NCBI GenBank assembly: GCA_900755895.1
Contig: CAAEIG010000063.1
Location: 1 to 43,151 of the forward strand
Direction of reading: 5' to 3'
Length of the DNA: 43,151 nucleotides
Source: Clostridia bacterium
GTDB lineage: Bacteria > Bacillota > Clostridia > Oscillospirales > Acutalibacteraceae
Part shown: piece after piece, positions 31,040 through 39,224 of the stretch
Layout of the letters: each line of letters opens with the position of its first letter
How positions within the stretch are numbered: the first letter of the stretch is position 1
Translations under genes and position numbers: made by a program
The notes under the pieces: generated by a model
Told to the model about the DNA's origin: nothing
Seen by the model: only the letters and a program-made list of their open reading frames with translations
Database searches by the model: none

Positions 31040-32332
31040 ATGAAACGAAACGCATTTTCGCAGCTTGTAACATGGAAAAACGACCCGGAGCGAAAGCCGC
31101 TCATTATCCGCGGCGCTCGTCAGGTCGGAAAGACCTGGCTCATGAAAGAGTTTGGCCAGAGCTGCTATGAAAGCTACGTTTACTTGAACTTTGACGAGGA
31201 AGATGAACTGAAATCTATTTTCGAGGCAAACAAAAACCCCCAGCGGATCATAGAACTGCTTTCCATGATCGCCGGGGAAAAGATTCTACCTGGGGAGACT
31301 CTTGTCATTTTTGATGAGGTACAGGAATGTCCGGAGGCACTCAACACCCTCAAATACTTTAAAGAGAAAGCGAACGAGTACCATGTTGTTGCAGCCGGAA
31401 GCCTGCTTGGTACCCTGCTGGCGCAGCCAAAGTCCTATCCCGTAGGCATGGTCAATCTGCTCGATCTGTACCCGCTGACCTTCGACGAGTTTCTGGAAGC
31501 CACCGAACCGGCGCTCTTTGCTTACTACAAGAGCATCCAGAAGAATCAGACCATTGAAGAAATCTTCCACAACCGCTTGCTGGAAGCCTACAACAACTAC
31601 CTGATCATCGGCGGGATGCCGGAATGTGTAGCTTCATGGATCAACCATAAGGACCCGGCAGCGGTTTCCCAGATCCAGCGGGAGCTGGTGGAGATCTACG
31701 AAAACGACTTTGGAAAGCATAACGGGAAGGTGAACAGCGGACGCATCCTGATGGTGTTCCGCAGCATCGTTTCCCAGCTTGCCAAATCCAATGAAAAGTT
31801 TCTCTACGGCGCGGTCCGGCAGGGCGGACGGGCACGGGATTTTGAAGAAGCCATTGAATGGCTTGTTTCAGCTGGTATGCTTAACCGTATCTACAATGTC
31901 TCCAAGATGGAGCATCCCCTTTCCGCCTTTGATAAGCTGGACCAATTCAAGCTGTTTCTCTTTGATACCGGATTGCTTAAACACATGGCAGGCATTGACA
32001 ACGGCGCCATCCTGCTGAAAGCCGACTATCAATTCAAAGGACCCTTGACCGAAAACTATGTGTTGCAGCAGCTTCGCGGTCAATTTGAAGTGGAGCCCCG
32101 CTATTACTCAACCAAAGCCGGTGAGATCGACTTCGTGGTGCAAAACGGCACAGAGATCATCCCCATCGAGGCAAAGGGCGGCGAAGATAAGTCCGCACCT
32201 TCCTTTAAGCGGTATATCGCCGAGCACAATCCCGAACACGCCATCCGCTTTTCCAAGCGCGGGTATCGAAAGGACGGCGCGATCACCAATATTCCGCTGT
32301 ATCTTGCCTGCAAAACAAAAGAACTGCTCTGA
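31040..32332 (+). CDS. AAA_14/DUF4143 ATPase
   Basis: 430 residues. An N-terminal P-loop domain has Walker A GARQVGKT (25-32) and Walker B LVIFDEVQECPEAL near 90, then AAGSLLGTLLA and YPLTFDEFLEA. The C-terminal DUF4143 ends with GEIDFVVQNGTEIIPIEAKG (about 360-380), a PD-(D/E)xK-like D...ExK pattern. The family is very common in gut anaerobes and of uncertain function; a nucleic-acid role is suggested by the nuclease-like end. GGCGGTG precedes ATG 31040; nearby ATGs at 31025 and 31034 are alternatives. Intact, with its own promoter and no operon partner. Confidence 0.9.
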   Translation: MKRNAFSQLVTWKNDPERKPLIIRGARQVGKTWLMKEFGQSCYESYVYLNFDEEDELKSIFEANKNPQRIIELLSMIAGEKILPGETLVIFDEVQECPEALNTLKYFKEKANEYHVVAAGSLLGTLLAQPKSYPVGMVNLLDLYPLTFDEFLEATEPALFAYYKSIQKNQTIEEIFHNRLLEAYNNYLIIGGMPECVASWINHKDPAAVSQIQRELVEIYENDFGKHNGKVNSGRILMVFRSIVSQLAKSNEKFLYGAVRQGGRARDFEEAIEWLVSAGMLNRIYNVSKMEHPLSAFDKLDQFKLFLFDTGLLKHMAGIDNGAILLKADYQFKGPLTENYVLQQLRGQFEVEPRYYSTKAGEIDFVVQNGTEIIPIEAKGGEDKSAPSFKRYIAEHNPEHAIRFSKRGYRKDGAITNIPLYLACKTKELL

Positions 32333-32769
32333 CCCCACTCCCCTATCACACTGTGAGGGGTTATTGATATTGTCAAGCTTCATTGATCGAACCCCACAGC
32401 CCACCGCGTCCACAGAAACGGACGGGGTGCTCCAGGGTCTACGCATCACCCAGAACAGAAAGATTCCGGTCAATAGTCCAGACCTCTCCACCGCACATGG
32501 AGACTGTCCCGCCAAAACACCCCCAAAATCCGCACTGCCCACGTGTGGGTTTTGGGGGCGATTTTGCCTCTGGTTCTACTGGTTTTCTACGGGGATTTTC
32601 TTAGAATTCCGTTAGAATTTTGCTGTCTCCCCGCGGATTTCCAGACCTAGAAATCTCCGGATTTTTTCGCTTCCTACTTCCCAAAAGCCGCAGAAACACT
32701 GGCGTTTTCGGCTTCCTTCAGGTTCCCCCATCTTCCATCAAATTCCACTGATTTCGGAAATCCCGGACA
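32333..32769. other. Non-coding stretch left of the tRNA-Ser remnant
   Basis: About 440 bases with no gene I can support; open frames here lack ribosome sites and family signal. It contains the hairpin at 32520-32558. Being adjacent to a partial tRNA, it is probably the terminal, att-proximal DNA of an integrated element. Confidence 0.4.
32520..32558 (+). terminator. Terminator-like hairpin
   Basis: CCCCCAAAA (32520-32528) and TTTTGGGGG (32550-32558) are perfect complements, with a CCCACGTGTGGG palindrome inside the loop. The following CGATTTTG is only a weak T tract, so it may be a structural element of the att region instead. Confidence 0.5.
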
Positions 32770-32832
32770 CACTCGAAATGCGGTAGGTCGGCTCAAACCG
32801 GCGCAAGAGTTCAAATCTCTTCATCTCCGCCA
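32770..32832 (+). pseudogene. 3' part of a tRNA-Ser(CGA) gene (attachment-site remnant)
   Basis: The sequence runs from the anticodon loop (CTCGAAA, anticodon CGA) through a long class II variable arm (TAGGTCGG...CCGGCGC), a perfect 5-base T stem (AAGAG/CTCTT around TTCAAAT) and the acceptor strand CATCTCC-G-CCA. The anticodon stem fails on its 5' side and no 5' half precedes it. This is the displaced 3' end of a tRNA-Ser gene, as left by tyrosine-integrase elements that use tRNA genes. Its native terminator follows. Confidence 0.85.
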
Positions 32833-32833
32833 G

Positions 32834-32879
32834 AAAAAAGCACAACATTGTAGAGTTGAACTCTCATGTTGTGCTTTTT
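32834..32879. terminator. Terminator behind the tRNA-Ser remnant
   Basis: AAAAAAGCACAACAT and ATGTTGTGCTTTTT are near-perfect complements around a 17-base loop, with T tract on both strands. Confidence 0.9.
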
Positions 32880-32928
32880 GATTCTATACAAGATTTTTTT
32901 AGAAAAGGATTCATGGGAGAAGAGAAAA

Positions 32929-33480
32929 ATGGTCGAATTCATTGAAACGAAGCGATTGCTTCTTCGTTACTGGCAAGAAGAGGATGCAGAAGAACTATAC
33001 AAACTTTGCCTTGATCCCAGATTGCAACTTTCTGGAGTAAGTTCATACAGAAATATCGAAGAAAGCCGAAGTTTCATTTGCAATTGGAAACAGAATCCGG
33101 AAATGCGTGCCATTATCCAAAAAGAGGATCAACGCTTAATCGGGTTTGTCTTATTTGGAGACATGAACCGATATGCTCAATACAAAGAAGTAGAATATAC
33201 TGTCGCAGCCAACCATCGAAATAACGGGTTTGCAACGGAAGCACTTTCGGCGATGCTTGAATATATGTTTTCTGAACGGGATACCGAAGTAGTAGCAGCT
33301 TGGGTTCGGTCATTTAATAACGAATCCGTACGGGTATTGGAAAAATGTCATTTTACTCATGAAGGAACTCTTCGAAAACACGCCAGAGATCGAGGAGATA
33401 CCTTGTGTTATTCTATTTTGAAGGAAGAATGGATGGAACATCGGATGAAGAATCACTCAAACGATTCTCAAGCGCACTGA
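32929..33480 (+). CDS. GNAT acetyltransferase (RimJ/RimL type)
   Basis: 183 residues: FIETKRLLLRYWQEEDAEEL at the start, then IGFVLFGDMNRYAQYKEVEY and the CoA-binding motif A as NHRNNGFATEALSAMLEYMF, followed by NNESVRVLEKCHFTHEGTLR. The family acetylates protein N-termini or small molecules. GGGAGA lies about 10 bases before ATG 32929. It begins just after the tRNA-Ser terminator, so it may be the first native gene right of the element scar. Its 3' end overlaps a minus-strand gene fragment. Confidence 0.9.
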   Translation: MVEFIETKRLLLRYWQEEDAEELYKLCLDPRLQLSGVSSYRNIEESRSFICNWKQNPEMRAIIQKEDQRLIGFVLFGDMNRYAQYKEVEYTVAANHRNNGFATEALSAMLEYMFSERDTEVVAAWVRSFNNESVRVLEKCHFTHEGTLRKHARDRGDTLCYSILKEEWMEHRMKNHSNDSQAH

Positions 33481-33677
33481 TCTCCGCTTTCGGTTTGTAT
33501 TATCTCATCAAATGACAAGGTAGGATTGACGATTACAAAAAATCTTTCATTGTCATGTTCGTTATTCCGAATATACAAATACTCCAGATACAGAAAATTG
33601 CAAGTAAGCCAATCCCAAACCTGTTCACTTTCTAAATCCAGGACAGAAAATAGGTATCCATACTGGGGATAAGTATT
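33468..33677 (-). pseudogene. Orphan C-terminal gene fragment
   Basis: The minus strand is open for 69 codons without a start: YGYLFSVLDLESEQVWDWLT, CNFLYLEYLYIRNNEHDNER, FFVIVNPTLSFDEIIQTESG, then stop. It looks like real protein with a strand-helix pattern, but begins right after a TAA. It is probably the end of a gene whose front was lost. No family recognised. Confidence 0.4.
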
Positions 33678-33704
33678 TTAGATAGACTTGTCACTACTAT
33701 AGTA

Positions 33705-35465
33705 TTAACCGTACCATTGGCTCTGGGCGTCAAACATACGCTTGTACTCGCCGCCTATAGCCATAAGCTCCTCATGGGTACCTTCCTCTGCAAGGCAGCC
33801 GTCTTTTAAGACCACAATCCGGTCGGCAATCTTCACAGAGCCCAGCCGGTGAGTGACAATCACTGCTGTCTTATCCCGGCAAATTTCCATAAATTCCTGG
33901 TAAAGCCGGGTCTCTTGCAGGGGGTCAATGGCAGAGGTGGGCTCATCCAGCACAATAAAGTCACTGGGTCGGAACAGTCCCCGACCAATGGCCACCCGCT
34001 GCCACTGGCCACCGGACAGCTCTGCACCGTCAAACTCCCGCCCCAGCATGGTGTCCAGGCCCTGGTCAAAGGAACCAACCTGAAGGTCTACCCCGGCTTC
34101 CGCACAGATGGGAAGGAGCGCTTCCTCTGTAGGTTGACGCTGGGTACAGCTGATGTGGAGATTTTCCCGCAAGGTCATGTGATACCGGTTATAGTTCTGG
34201 AAGATAGCAGAATCCCTTTGACGGTCTATGGTTTCGGCGGTTTTTCCCCCAATGGTCACTTCGCCCTGGGTGGGTGGGTAAAGTCCCAGGAGAATCCGGC
34301 ACAGGGTGGATTTTCCGCTGCCGTTTTCCCCTACAATGGCCACCGTTTCACCATGCCGGATGATCAGGTGAATGTTATTTAAGGCGTTTTGCTTGGCGAA
34401 GGGATAGCGGTAAGAGAGATCGTTGAGCTGGATATCGGCGTTTTGAGGCATTGGCTCTGTGGGGCTCGGTTGAGAGGACTCGTCCATAAAGTCCAGATAG
34501 TTTTCCAGAGCAGCTACATTTTCGCTGGCCCAGCCAATCCGTTCGGAGATTACCTCCTCCATAAAATTAAACAAGCTGACGATGGAGGCCAGTACTGCCG
34601 CGAAAGCACCTACAGAGATTTCCTGTCTCATCACCAGCACCACAACCATCAAAAGGATGCCGCCGTAGCCGATTGTGGTAATCACATTCATGACGAGATT
34701 CACCATGCTCTTTTTCAGCTGAGCGCGGAACAACAGGCGGTTGAGCTGGCGCAATGTCCCTGAAAACAAATTTCTGAAATATCCGGTGACTCCCAGAATC
34801 CGAGTGTCCTTTAAATCCGCCGCACACTGCTCATAATAGTCGCATTCCCGGCGAATAGGCGCGGAAAGGTCTTCATAATGGCGGAAGGTGCGCAGCTGGA
34901 GAAAGTTGGAGCACAAACTTGGGATAAACACCAGTAGAATACACACACACAGAATCGGCTTTAGGGTAAACAGATAGGCGCCCATAGATAGAAAATAGAT
35001 CGTGTAGAAAAAGATGGAATCCGTCAGGACAATGGCGATCCACATGAGGTTTTCCCCACCGTTCACAGCCTTATTCAGCTGATCCAGCTTTTGCGTGTCT
35101 TCAAAAGACGCACAGCTGAGTGTGTCAATTTTCCGGAAAAACTGCAGGTTTACATACTTGTTCACATGGAGATTCAAGATCCTGGCATGACAGTTGTCTA
35201 CACCATTCATAACCTGAGCCAGGGCATAGGCCAAAATCATGGCCAGCAGAGAGAGCATACATCCAGAATACCCGGTCCTTTGGGTCACCATCTGCTCTGC
35301 GGAATCAAAAAAGCGTTGGGTGAACATCACCTGAAAGGTCCAGGACAGGCCGTGGAGTATGGTAAAGCAGCAGTGCAGCAGCAGAATCCTTGGAGCCGCT
35401 TTCCACACAACTTTTAAGCTTCTCAGGCAGCCTGCCAAAATCCCCCTTCTCTTTTTGCTTTTCAT
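33705..35465 (-). CDS. ABC exporter subunit (fused permease-ATPase), downstream partner
   Basis: 586 residues: a six-helix exporter domain (about 20-320), then an ATPase domain with Walker A GENGSGKST near 378, signature LSGGQWQRVA, Walker B FIVLDEPTSAID near 505 and an H-loop (VTHRLG). There is no N-terminal C39 peptidase. It pairs with the neighbouring exporter gene to form a heterodimer in the membrane. AAAGGA lies before ATG 35465. With the SPASM remnant upstream of the pair, the cargo may have been a modified peptide. Confidence 0.93.
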   Translation of the reverse strand: MKSKKRRGILAGCLRSLKVVWKAAPRILLLHCCFTILHGLSWTFQVMFTQRFFDSAEQMVTQRTGYSGCMLSLLAMILAYALAQVMNGVDNCHARILNLHVNKYVNLQFFRKIDTLSCASFEDTQKLDQLNKAVNGGENLMWIAIVLTDSIFFYTIYFLSMGAYLFTLKPILCVCILLVFIPSLCSNFLQLRTFRHYEDLSAPIRRECDYYEQCAADLKDTRILGVTGYFRNLFSGTLRQLNRLLFRAQLKKSMVNLVMNVITTIGYGGILLMVVVLVMRQEISVGAFAAVLASIVSLFNFMEEVISERIGWASENVAALENYLDFMDESSQPSPTEPMPQNADIQLNDLSYRYPFAKQNALNNIHLIIRHGETVAIVGENGSGKSTLCRILLGLYPPTQGEVTIGGKTAETIDRQRDSAIFQNYNRYHMTLRENLHISCTQRQPTEEALLPICAEAGVDLQVGSFDQGLDTMLGREFDGAELSGGQWQRVAIGRGLFRPSDFIVLDEPTSAIDPLQETRLYQEFMEICRDKTAVIVTHRLGSVKIADRIVVLKDGCLAEEGTHEELMAIGGEYKRMFDAQSQWYG

Positions 35466-35489
35466 AAGAACCTATTCCTTTCTTAGGGT

Positions 35490-37280
35490 TTATGACAGAT
35501 ACCAGGATTTCTGGCTTTCAAACATGGTTTGGTAAATACCGCCGTCCAGGCTCATCAACTGGTCATGGTTTCCCATTTCTTGAATCTTGCCCTGATTCAG
35601 CACTAAAATCTGGTCTGCGATTTTGGCTGCTCCCAGACGGTGGGTAATGTAGATGGTAAACCTGTCTTGGTTTACCTGAGAAAACATCTGGTACACATCG
35701 CTTTCCGCCACAGGATCCAAGGCCGCTGTGGGCTCATCCAGAATATTGATGGGAGAGTCGCTGTAGAGCAATCTCGCTATGGCAATCCGCTGCCATTCTC
35801 CACCGGATACCTCTACCGCTCCGGTCCGAATCTTTCCTAAAGGGGTATCCAGGCCATGAGGCAGCTTGTCCTTCAGCTTCCCAGCCCCTATTTGGGAAAG
35901 CGCCTGCTCCAGGCCCTTTTCATCCTCCCGGTTTAAGTCTCCCAGCAGAATGTTTTCCCGCAGAGTGACCGCATAGCGGGAAAAATCCTGAAACACTACC
36001 GAAACCAATGCCTTCAGACAGGCAAAAGGATAGCTTCTGATGTCCTTCCCATTGAGCAGAATTCCCCCCTGGTAATCCTCATACATGCCCAGAATCAGCT
36101 TGGTAATGGTGGATTTTCCAGCTCCGTTTTCCCCGACAATGGCGTAGCTTTTTCCCTTTTCCAGCAAAAATGAGCAGTCCTTTAAAATCTCCCGCTCTGT
36201 TCCCGGATACCGGAAAGTCACATTTTTGAATTCCAGGGTTTCAAATTGAAAATCCTTCATCGGAAGTGGAGCGGTGTCTGCGTCCTGCTTTTCGCTCAAA
36301 GCAAAAAAGGCGTTTAGGTCCTTCCGATATTCCTGCAGCCGCGCATATTCCCGCATGACTTCAGACAGCCTCCAGGACATTCCCTGGATCAAGGAAAAGA
36401 GCCCGTTGATCAGGGCAATAAAAACACCTACCGTCATCTTTCCCGCGGCCACCCCGGGAATCAGCATCGCAGCAATTATCCCAACCAAGGCCAGGGTGAT
36501 TAAGGAGCCGCTTTTCATATTGGCATAGGTTTTCCATTCAATTCCGGATTCAATTTTCTGAGATTGTTCATAGAGACTGCTGTACTGTTCCTGCAGATAT
36601 CCACTGTAACGGAACAGAGAACGCTCCTGCGCATACTCCTTGTTGGTGAGAACCTCGGACAGGTACCGGTATTTCCGCTGTATCTTGGCAGCTTCTTTGC
36701 CCATTTCATAGTTTTTCTTTCCGGTTTTCATGGCCAAAAAAATCAGTGGGACGCTCACGATCACAATAGCAATGCCGCTGGCAAAGGAGGAGGTCATGAC
36801 AATAGCTAGTAGGGAGACAGAGCTGATGACCAATTTTTCCGCCAGCAGAAAATTCTGAAACCCTCTTTGGAAGGATTCTGCCGGTTCCCCGCATACCCTG
36901 GCAATCAAGTCCTGGGTTTCGGCGTTTTCTATGTGACGGTATTCCAGAGCTGCCCTCTTGTCCAGCACAAGTTCCCTGAGCCTGACACTGATCCGGTTGG
37001 CTCCGGAAAGACTGACCAGATCTGCCACTGCAGGCATGAGATTGTTGAATAATATCGCCAGCACAATCATCAGCACTGGCAGCAAAATTTCCGCGGGTTC
37101 CCGCTTTCCGGCAAAGATGTCCATAGCCCGGTCAATGAAGCTGGCTGTAGCCACCGTCTGATAGGCTGGGATCAGCCCCACCAACAGGGTGTACAGGATG
37201 GTAAACCCGGTCTGCAATGGTGCATATTTGAGAGGAAGCCACACAAAATCCATGGTTCGGTATTTCTTTGGTTTCGGCAT
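35490..37280 (-). CDS. ABC exporter subunit (fused permease-ATPase), upstream partner
   Basis: 596 residues with the same exporter plan: a six-helix domain (residues about 20-330; FTILYTLLVGLIPAYQTVAT, LLAIVMTSSFASGIAIVIVS), then Walker A GENGAGKSTIT near 383, signature VSGGEWQRIA, Walker B INILDEPTAALD near 513 and ITHRLG. ATG 37280 has AAAGGA 9 bases upstream; ATG 37289 sits on that site. The gap to the second subunit is 24 bases. Both ATPase sites look intact. Directly upstream is a radical-SAM/SPASM remnant, so it probably belonged to a peptide-maturation cluster. Confidence 0.93.
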   Translation of the reverse strand: MPKPKKYRTMDFVWLPLKYAPLQTGFTILYTLLVGLIPAYQTVATASFIDRAMDIFAGKREPAEILLPVLMIVLAILFNNLMPAVADLVSLSGANRISVRLRELVLDKRAALEYRHIENAETQDLIARVCGEPAESFQRGFQNFLLAEKLVISSVSLLAIVMTSSFASGIAIVIVSVPLIFLAMKTGKKNYEMGKEAAKIQRKYRYLSEVLTNKEYAQERSLFRYSGYLQEQYSSLYEQSQKIESGIEWKTYANMKSGSLITLALVGIIAAMLIPGVAAGKMTVGVFIALINGLFSLIQGMSWRLSEVMREYARLQEYRKDLNAFFALSEKQDADTAPLPMKDFQFETLEFKNVTFRYPGTEREILKDCSFLLEKGKSYAIVGENGAGKSTITKLILGMYEDYQGGILLNGKDIRSYPFACLKALVSVVFQDFSRYAVTLRENILLGDLNREDEKGLEQALSQIGAGKLKDKLPHGLDTPLGKIRTGAVEVSGGEWQRIAIARLLYSDSPINILDEPTAALDPVAESDVYQMFSQVNQDRFTIYITHRLGAAKIADQILVLNQGKIQEMGNHDQLMSLDGGIYQTMFESQKSWYLS

Positions 37281-37320
37281 AGGTTTCATTCCTTTATGAA
37301 TCGTTTACATCCTTTAGAAA

Positions 37321-37473
37321 CTAAGAATTGCATTTTGACAGCCTCAGTTCCGCCATACAACGAGCAAATTCATCGCAGTTTTCATAAACGCCATCCTTGG
37401 ACAACGAGTACAAAACTCTTTATATTTGCATTCCACAAGAGGAAACGAACTTAATCCATCGGAAAGGATGAAG
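37321..37473 (-). pseudogene. Radical-SAM/SPASM peptide maturase, C-terminal remnant
   Basis: The minus strand reads FPLVECKYKEFCTRCPRMAF, a Cx5CxxCP arrangement typical of the C-terminal cluster ligands of SPASM maturases (cysteine codons at 37430-37428, 37412-37410, 37403-37401). A shifted frame then gives VYENCDEFARCMAELRLSKC and a stop at 37321. The rest of the gene is missing, replaced by the Nudix gene end. With the two ABC genes just downstream this suggests a decayed RiPP operon (sactipeptide or ranthipeptide type). The call rests on a short motif. Confidence 0.5.
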
Positions 37474-37860
37474 TCACGCTTGTTTTTCCTTCAGCTTTTC
37501 CAAAATCACCTCATCTGCCGGACAGAAAGGATACTGATCAATCTCCTCTACGGTAATCCAGCGGATGTCGTTATGCTCCAGAAGCTGGGGCGTTCCCTCC
37601 TGGATGGAGGCGTGGAACAAGGTCAGATGCACTGTCAAGTCCGGATATTCATGGGTGACTTCCATGAATACCTTCCCCACCTGAACAGTGACGGCCAGTT
37701 CCTCCCGGCACTCCCGGACAAGGGCCTGCTCTTTGGTCTCCCCTGGCTCCACCTTACCGCCTACGAACTCCCACAGGAGCCCACGGGCCTTGTGGGCCGG
37801 ACGCTGGCAGATCATGAATTGGTTGCCCTTCCAAATAAGGGCGGCGACTACTTCTGTCAT
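37474..37860 (-). CDS. Nudix hydrolase, MutT/8-oxo-dGTPase-like (copy 2)
   Basis: 128 residues, nearly the same protein as the copy at 613-1023. The first 100 residues differ at only a few positions (N for S at 13, K for D near 63, A for V near 84, R for C near 99), and the Nudix box GKVEPGETKEQALVRECREE is identical. The ATG overlaps the mcrC stop as ATGA and AGGAGAG lies upstream, so it is translated as part of the mcrBC operon. The C-terminus diverges (EKLKEKQA versus ERLKEEGEPVLQYNLT). Confidence 0.92.
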   Translation of the reverse strand: MTEVVAALIWKGNQFMICQRPAHKARGLLWEFVGGKVEPGETKEQALVRECREELAVTVQVGKVFMEVTHEYPDLTVHLTLFHASIQEGTPQLLEHNDIRWITVEEIDQYPFCPADEVILEKLKEKQA

Positions 37861-39224
37861 GGTTTCTCTCCTATGCTTCTCATGATTTTGGTGCTCACAT
37901 GGTTTGTTTCATCAAGAAATATCTTTCGGAATTCTTTCTCGATTCCCTTCATTTCTGCAACAAACTCCTTGTAAGAATGGGCGGTGGAAGGAATCTTCAA
38001 GCCGTGCTTTACCACGCAAAGATCATCTCTTGCCGTGACATTTTTCTCAAAGGTGGAGCCTCGGTTTAGCCACAGGCGCACATCTTGAGTCTCCCCCACT
38101 TCTGGGTAGAGATAGTATCCGGTTTTGGCCTCAAACCGCAGCATATACGCCAACACTTGCAGATAGTCACGGTTTCCAATGTTGTCGATAGGTTTATACT
38201 TAGCATCTGCAATAATCCGATTTTCCGAGTCCTTACTTAGAAAGTCTGGGTAGATCAGTCCTACTCCGCCAGAAAACAGCCGCTGCGCGTCTTTCCCCGC
38301 TTTATTTCTAGGGTGATAGAACAGATCTTCCAACAAAGAAGCTATGTACTCCTCCCAAAGCCAGGCGCCATCAAACAAAATGCCGTAAATCTGCCGTGAT
38401 CCAGAACCAATCTGGTGCTTCTGGTGCTGCAGGATCAGAAGGCAAAGCCGCTGCAAAGCGCTGTATTCCCGAAAGTAGGCGTGTTGAACAGGGTTGTCCC
38501 TATTGTCCTTCACAATCTTTTGCCTTTGGCAGGGATTGTAGCCGGGAGTAGCCCCTCGAACCAGCTGGACCTCCCCCCTGACACGGGAAAGCAGGTGGTT
38601 TCCATAAGGTCTCCCTTTGATAAACTCCAGGGTGTGACGTACCAGTTCCATCAGACTGTTGTCGTAGGAAAACTCCCTCTGGTTGTAGGCAACCTTGCCG
38701 TAAAAGGGGGTGTTCTGTTTGAGATGCCTGGGAACGTCCACCACACCTTTGATTTTCTCATCGTTGTAGGCATGAGAAGTATACTGTTTGAAGACCCCTT
38801 TTCGCACAGCAGCTTTCAAATAGTGAGGAAACAGAAAAAGGAGAAAATGGAACAATCTGTTTTCCTGACTGGCATCGGATTTGAGGTTCACCAGATTAGG
38901 AATGCCAACCACCTGTTCCAGCAGATACTGGAATAAGAAGTCCCCCTCTTCCCCACAGAATCTAGATTCGATGATCAGCCGCTCATCGCCCCATCCCAGG
39001 AATCCCATCACGTTACCAGTTTGGTAAGAGTCGTTGACCCCTTGGAGAATCATCTGCTCCCCTGTTAAGTCTTCCATACGCCGCAAGCTTCCCGGGAAGA
39101 CAAACACCCCTTCCCGTTCCAACTGCTCCAGCGTCTTATCGGCAATCTTGCCAGTCAATTTCTCAATCGGGGAAAAAAGTGCTCTCTGGGACCTGGAATT
39201 ATCCTTGATTCTGAGTAGTTTCAT
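37857..39224 (-). CDS. mcrC: McrC-type nuclease subunit of a McrBC restriction system
   Basis: 455 residues. The N-terminal part matches the McrC McrB-binding domain (GWGDERLIIESRFCGEEGDF). The C-terminus has the PD-(D/E)xK nuclease: IYPDF with D327 and IIADAKYK with D340-A-K342. McrC cuts DNA when McrB translocates from methylated cytosine sites. ATG 39224 overlaps the mcrB end by 26 bases and has GAAGGTG upstream. The 3' end overlaps the Nudix start by 4 bases. Confidence 0.93.
   Translation of the reverse strand: MKLLRIKDNSRSQRALFSPIEKLTGKIADKTLEQLEREGVFVFPGSLRRMEDLTGEQMILQGVNDSYQTGNVMGFLGWGDERLIIESRFCGEEGDFLFQYLLEQVVGIPNLVNLKSDASQENRLFHFLLFLFPHYLKAAVRKGVFKQYTSHAYNDEKIKGVVDVPRHLKQNTPFYGKVAYNQREFSYDNSLMELVRHTLEFIKGRPYGNHLLSRVRGEVQLVRGATPGYNPCQRQKIVKDNRDNPVQHAYFREYSALQRLCLLILQHQKHQIGSGSRQIYGILFDGAWLWEEYIASLLEDLFYHPRNKAGKDAQRLFSGGVGLIYPDFLSKDSENRIIADAKYKPIDNIGNRDYLQVLAYMLRFEAKTGYYLYPEVGETQDVRLWLNRGSTFEKNVTARDDLCVVKHGLKIPSTAHSYKEFVAEMKGIEKEFRKIFLDETNHVSTKIMRSIGEKP

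Noticed and set aside
32333..32542. Minus-strand 144-residue frame after the AAA_14 gene
   Set aside because: No ribosome site, runs antisense into the AAA_14 3' end and no protein family recognised.
37321..37473. A RiPP precursor peptide upstream of the exporters
   Set aside because: The Cys-containing stretch fits the end of a SPASM maturase better than a leader-core peptide; it has no start codon with ribosome site and changes frame.
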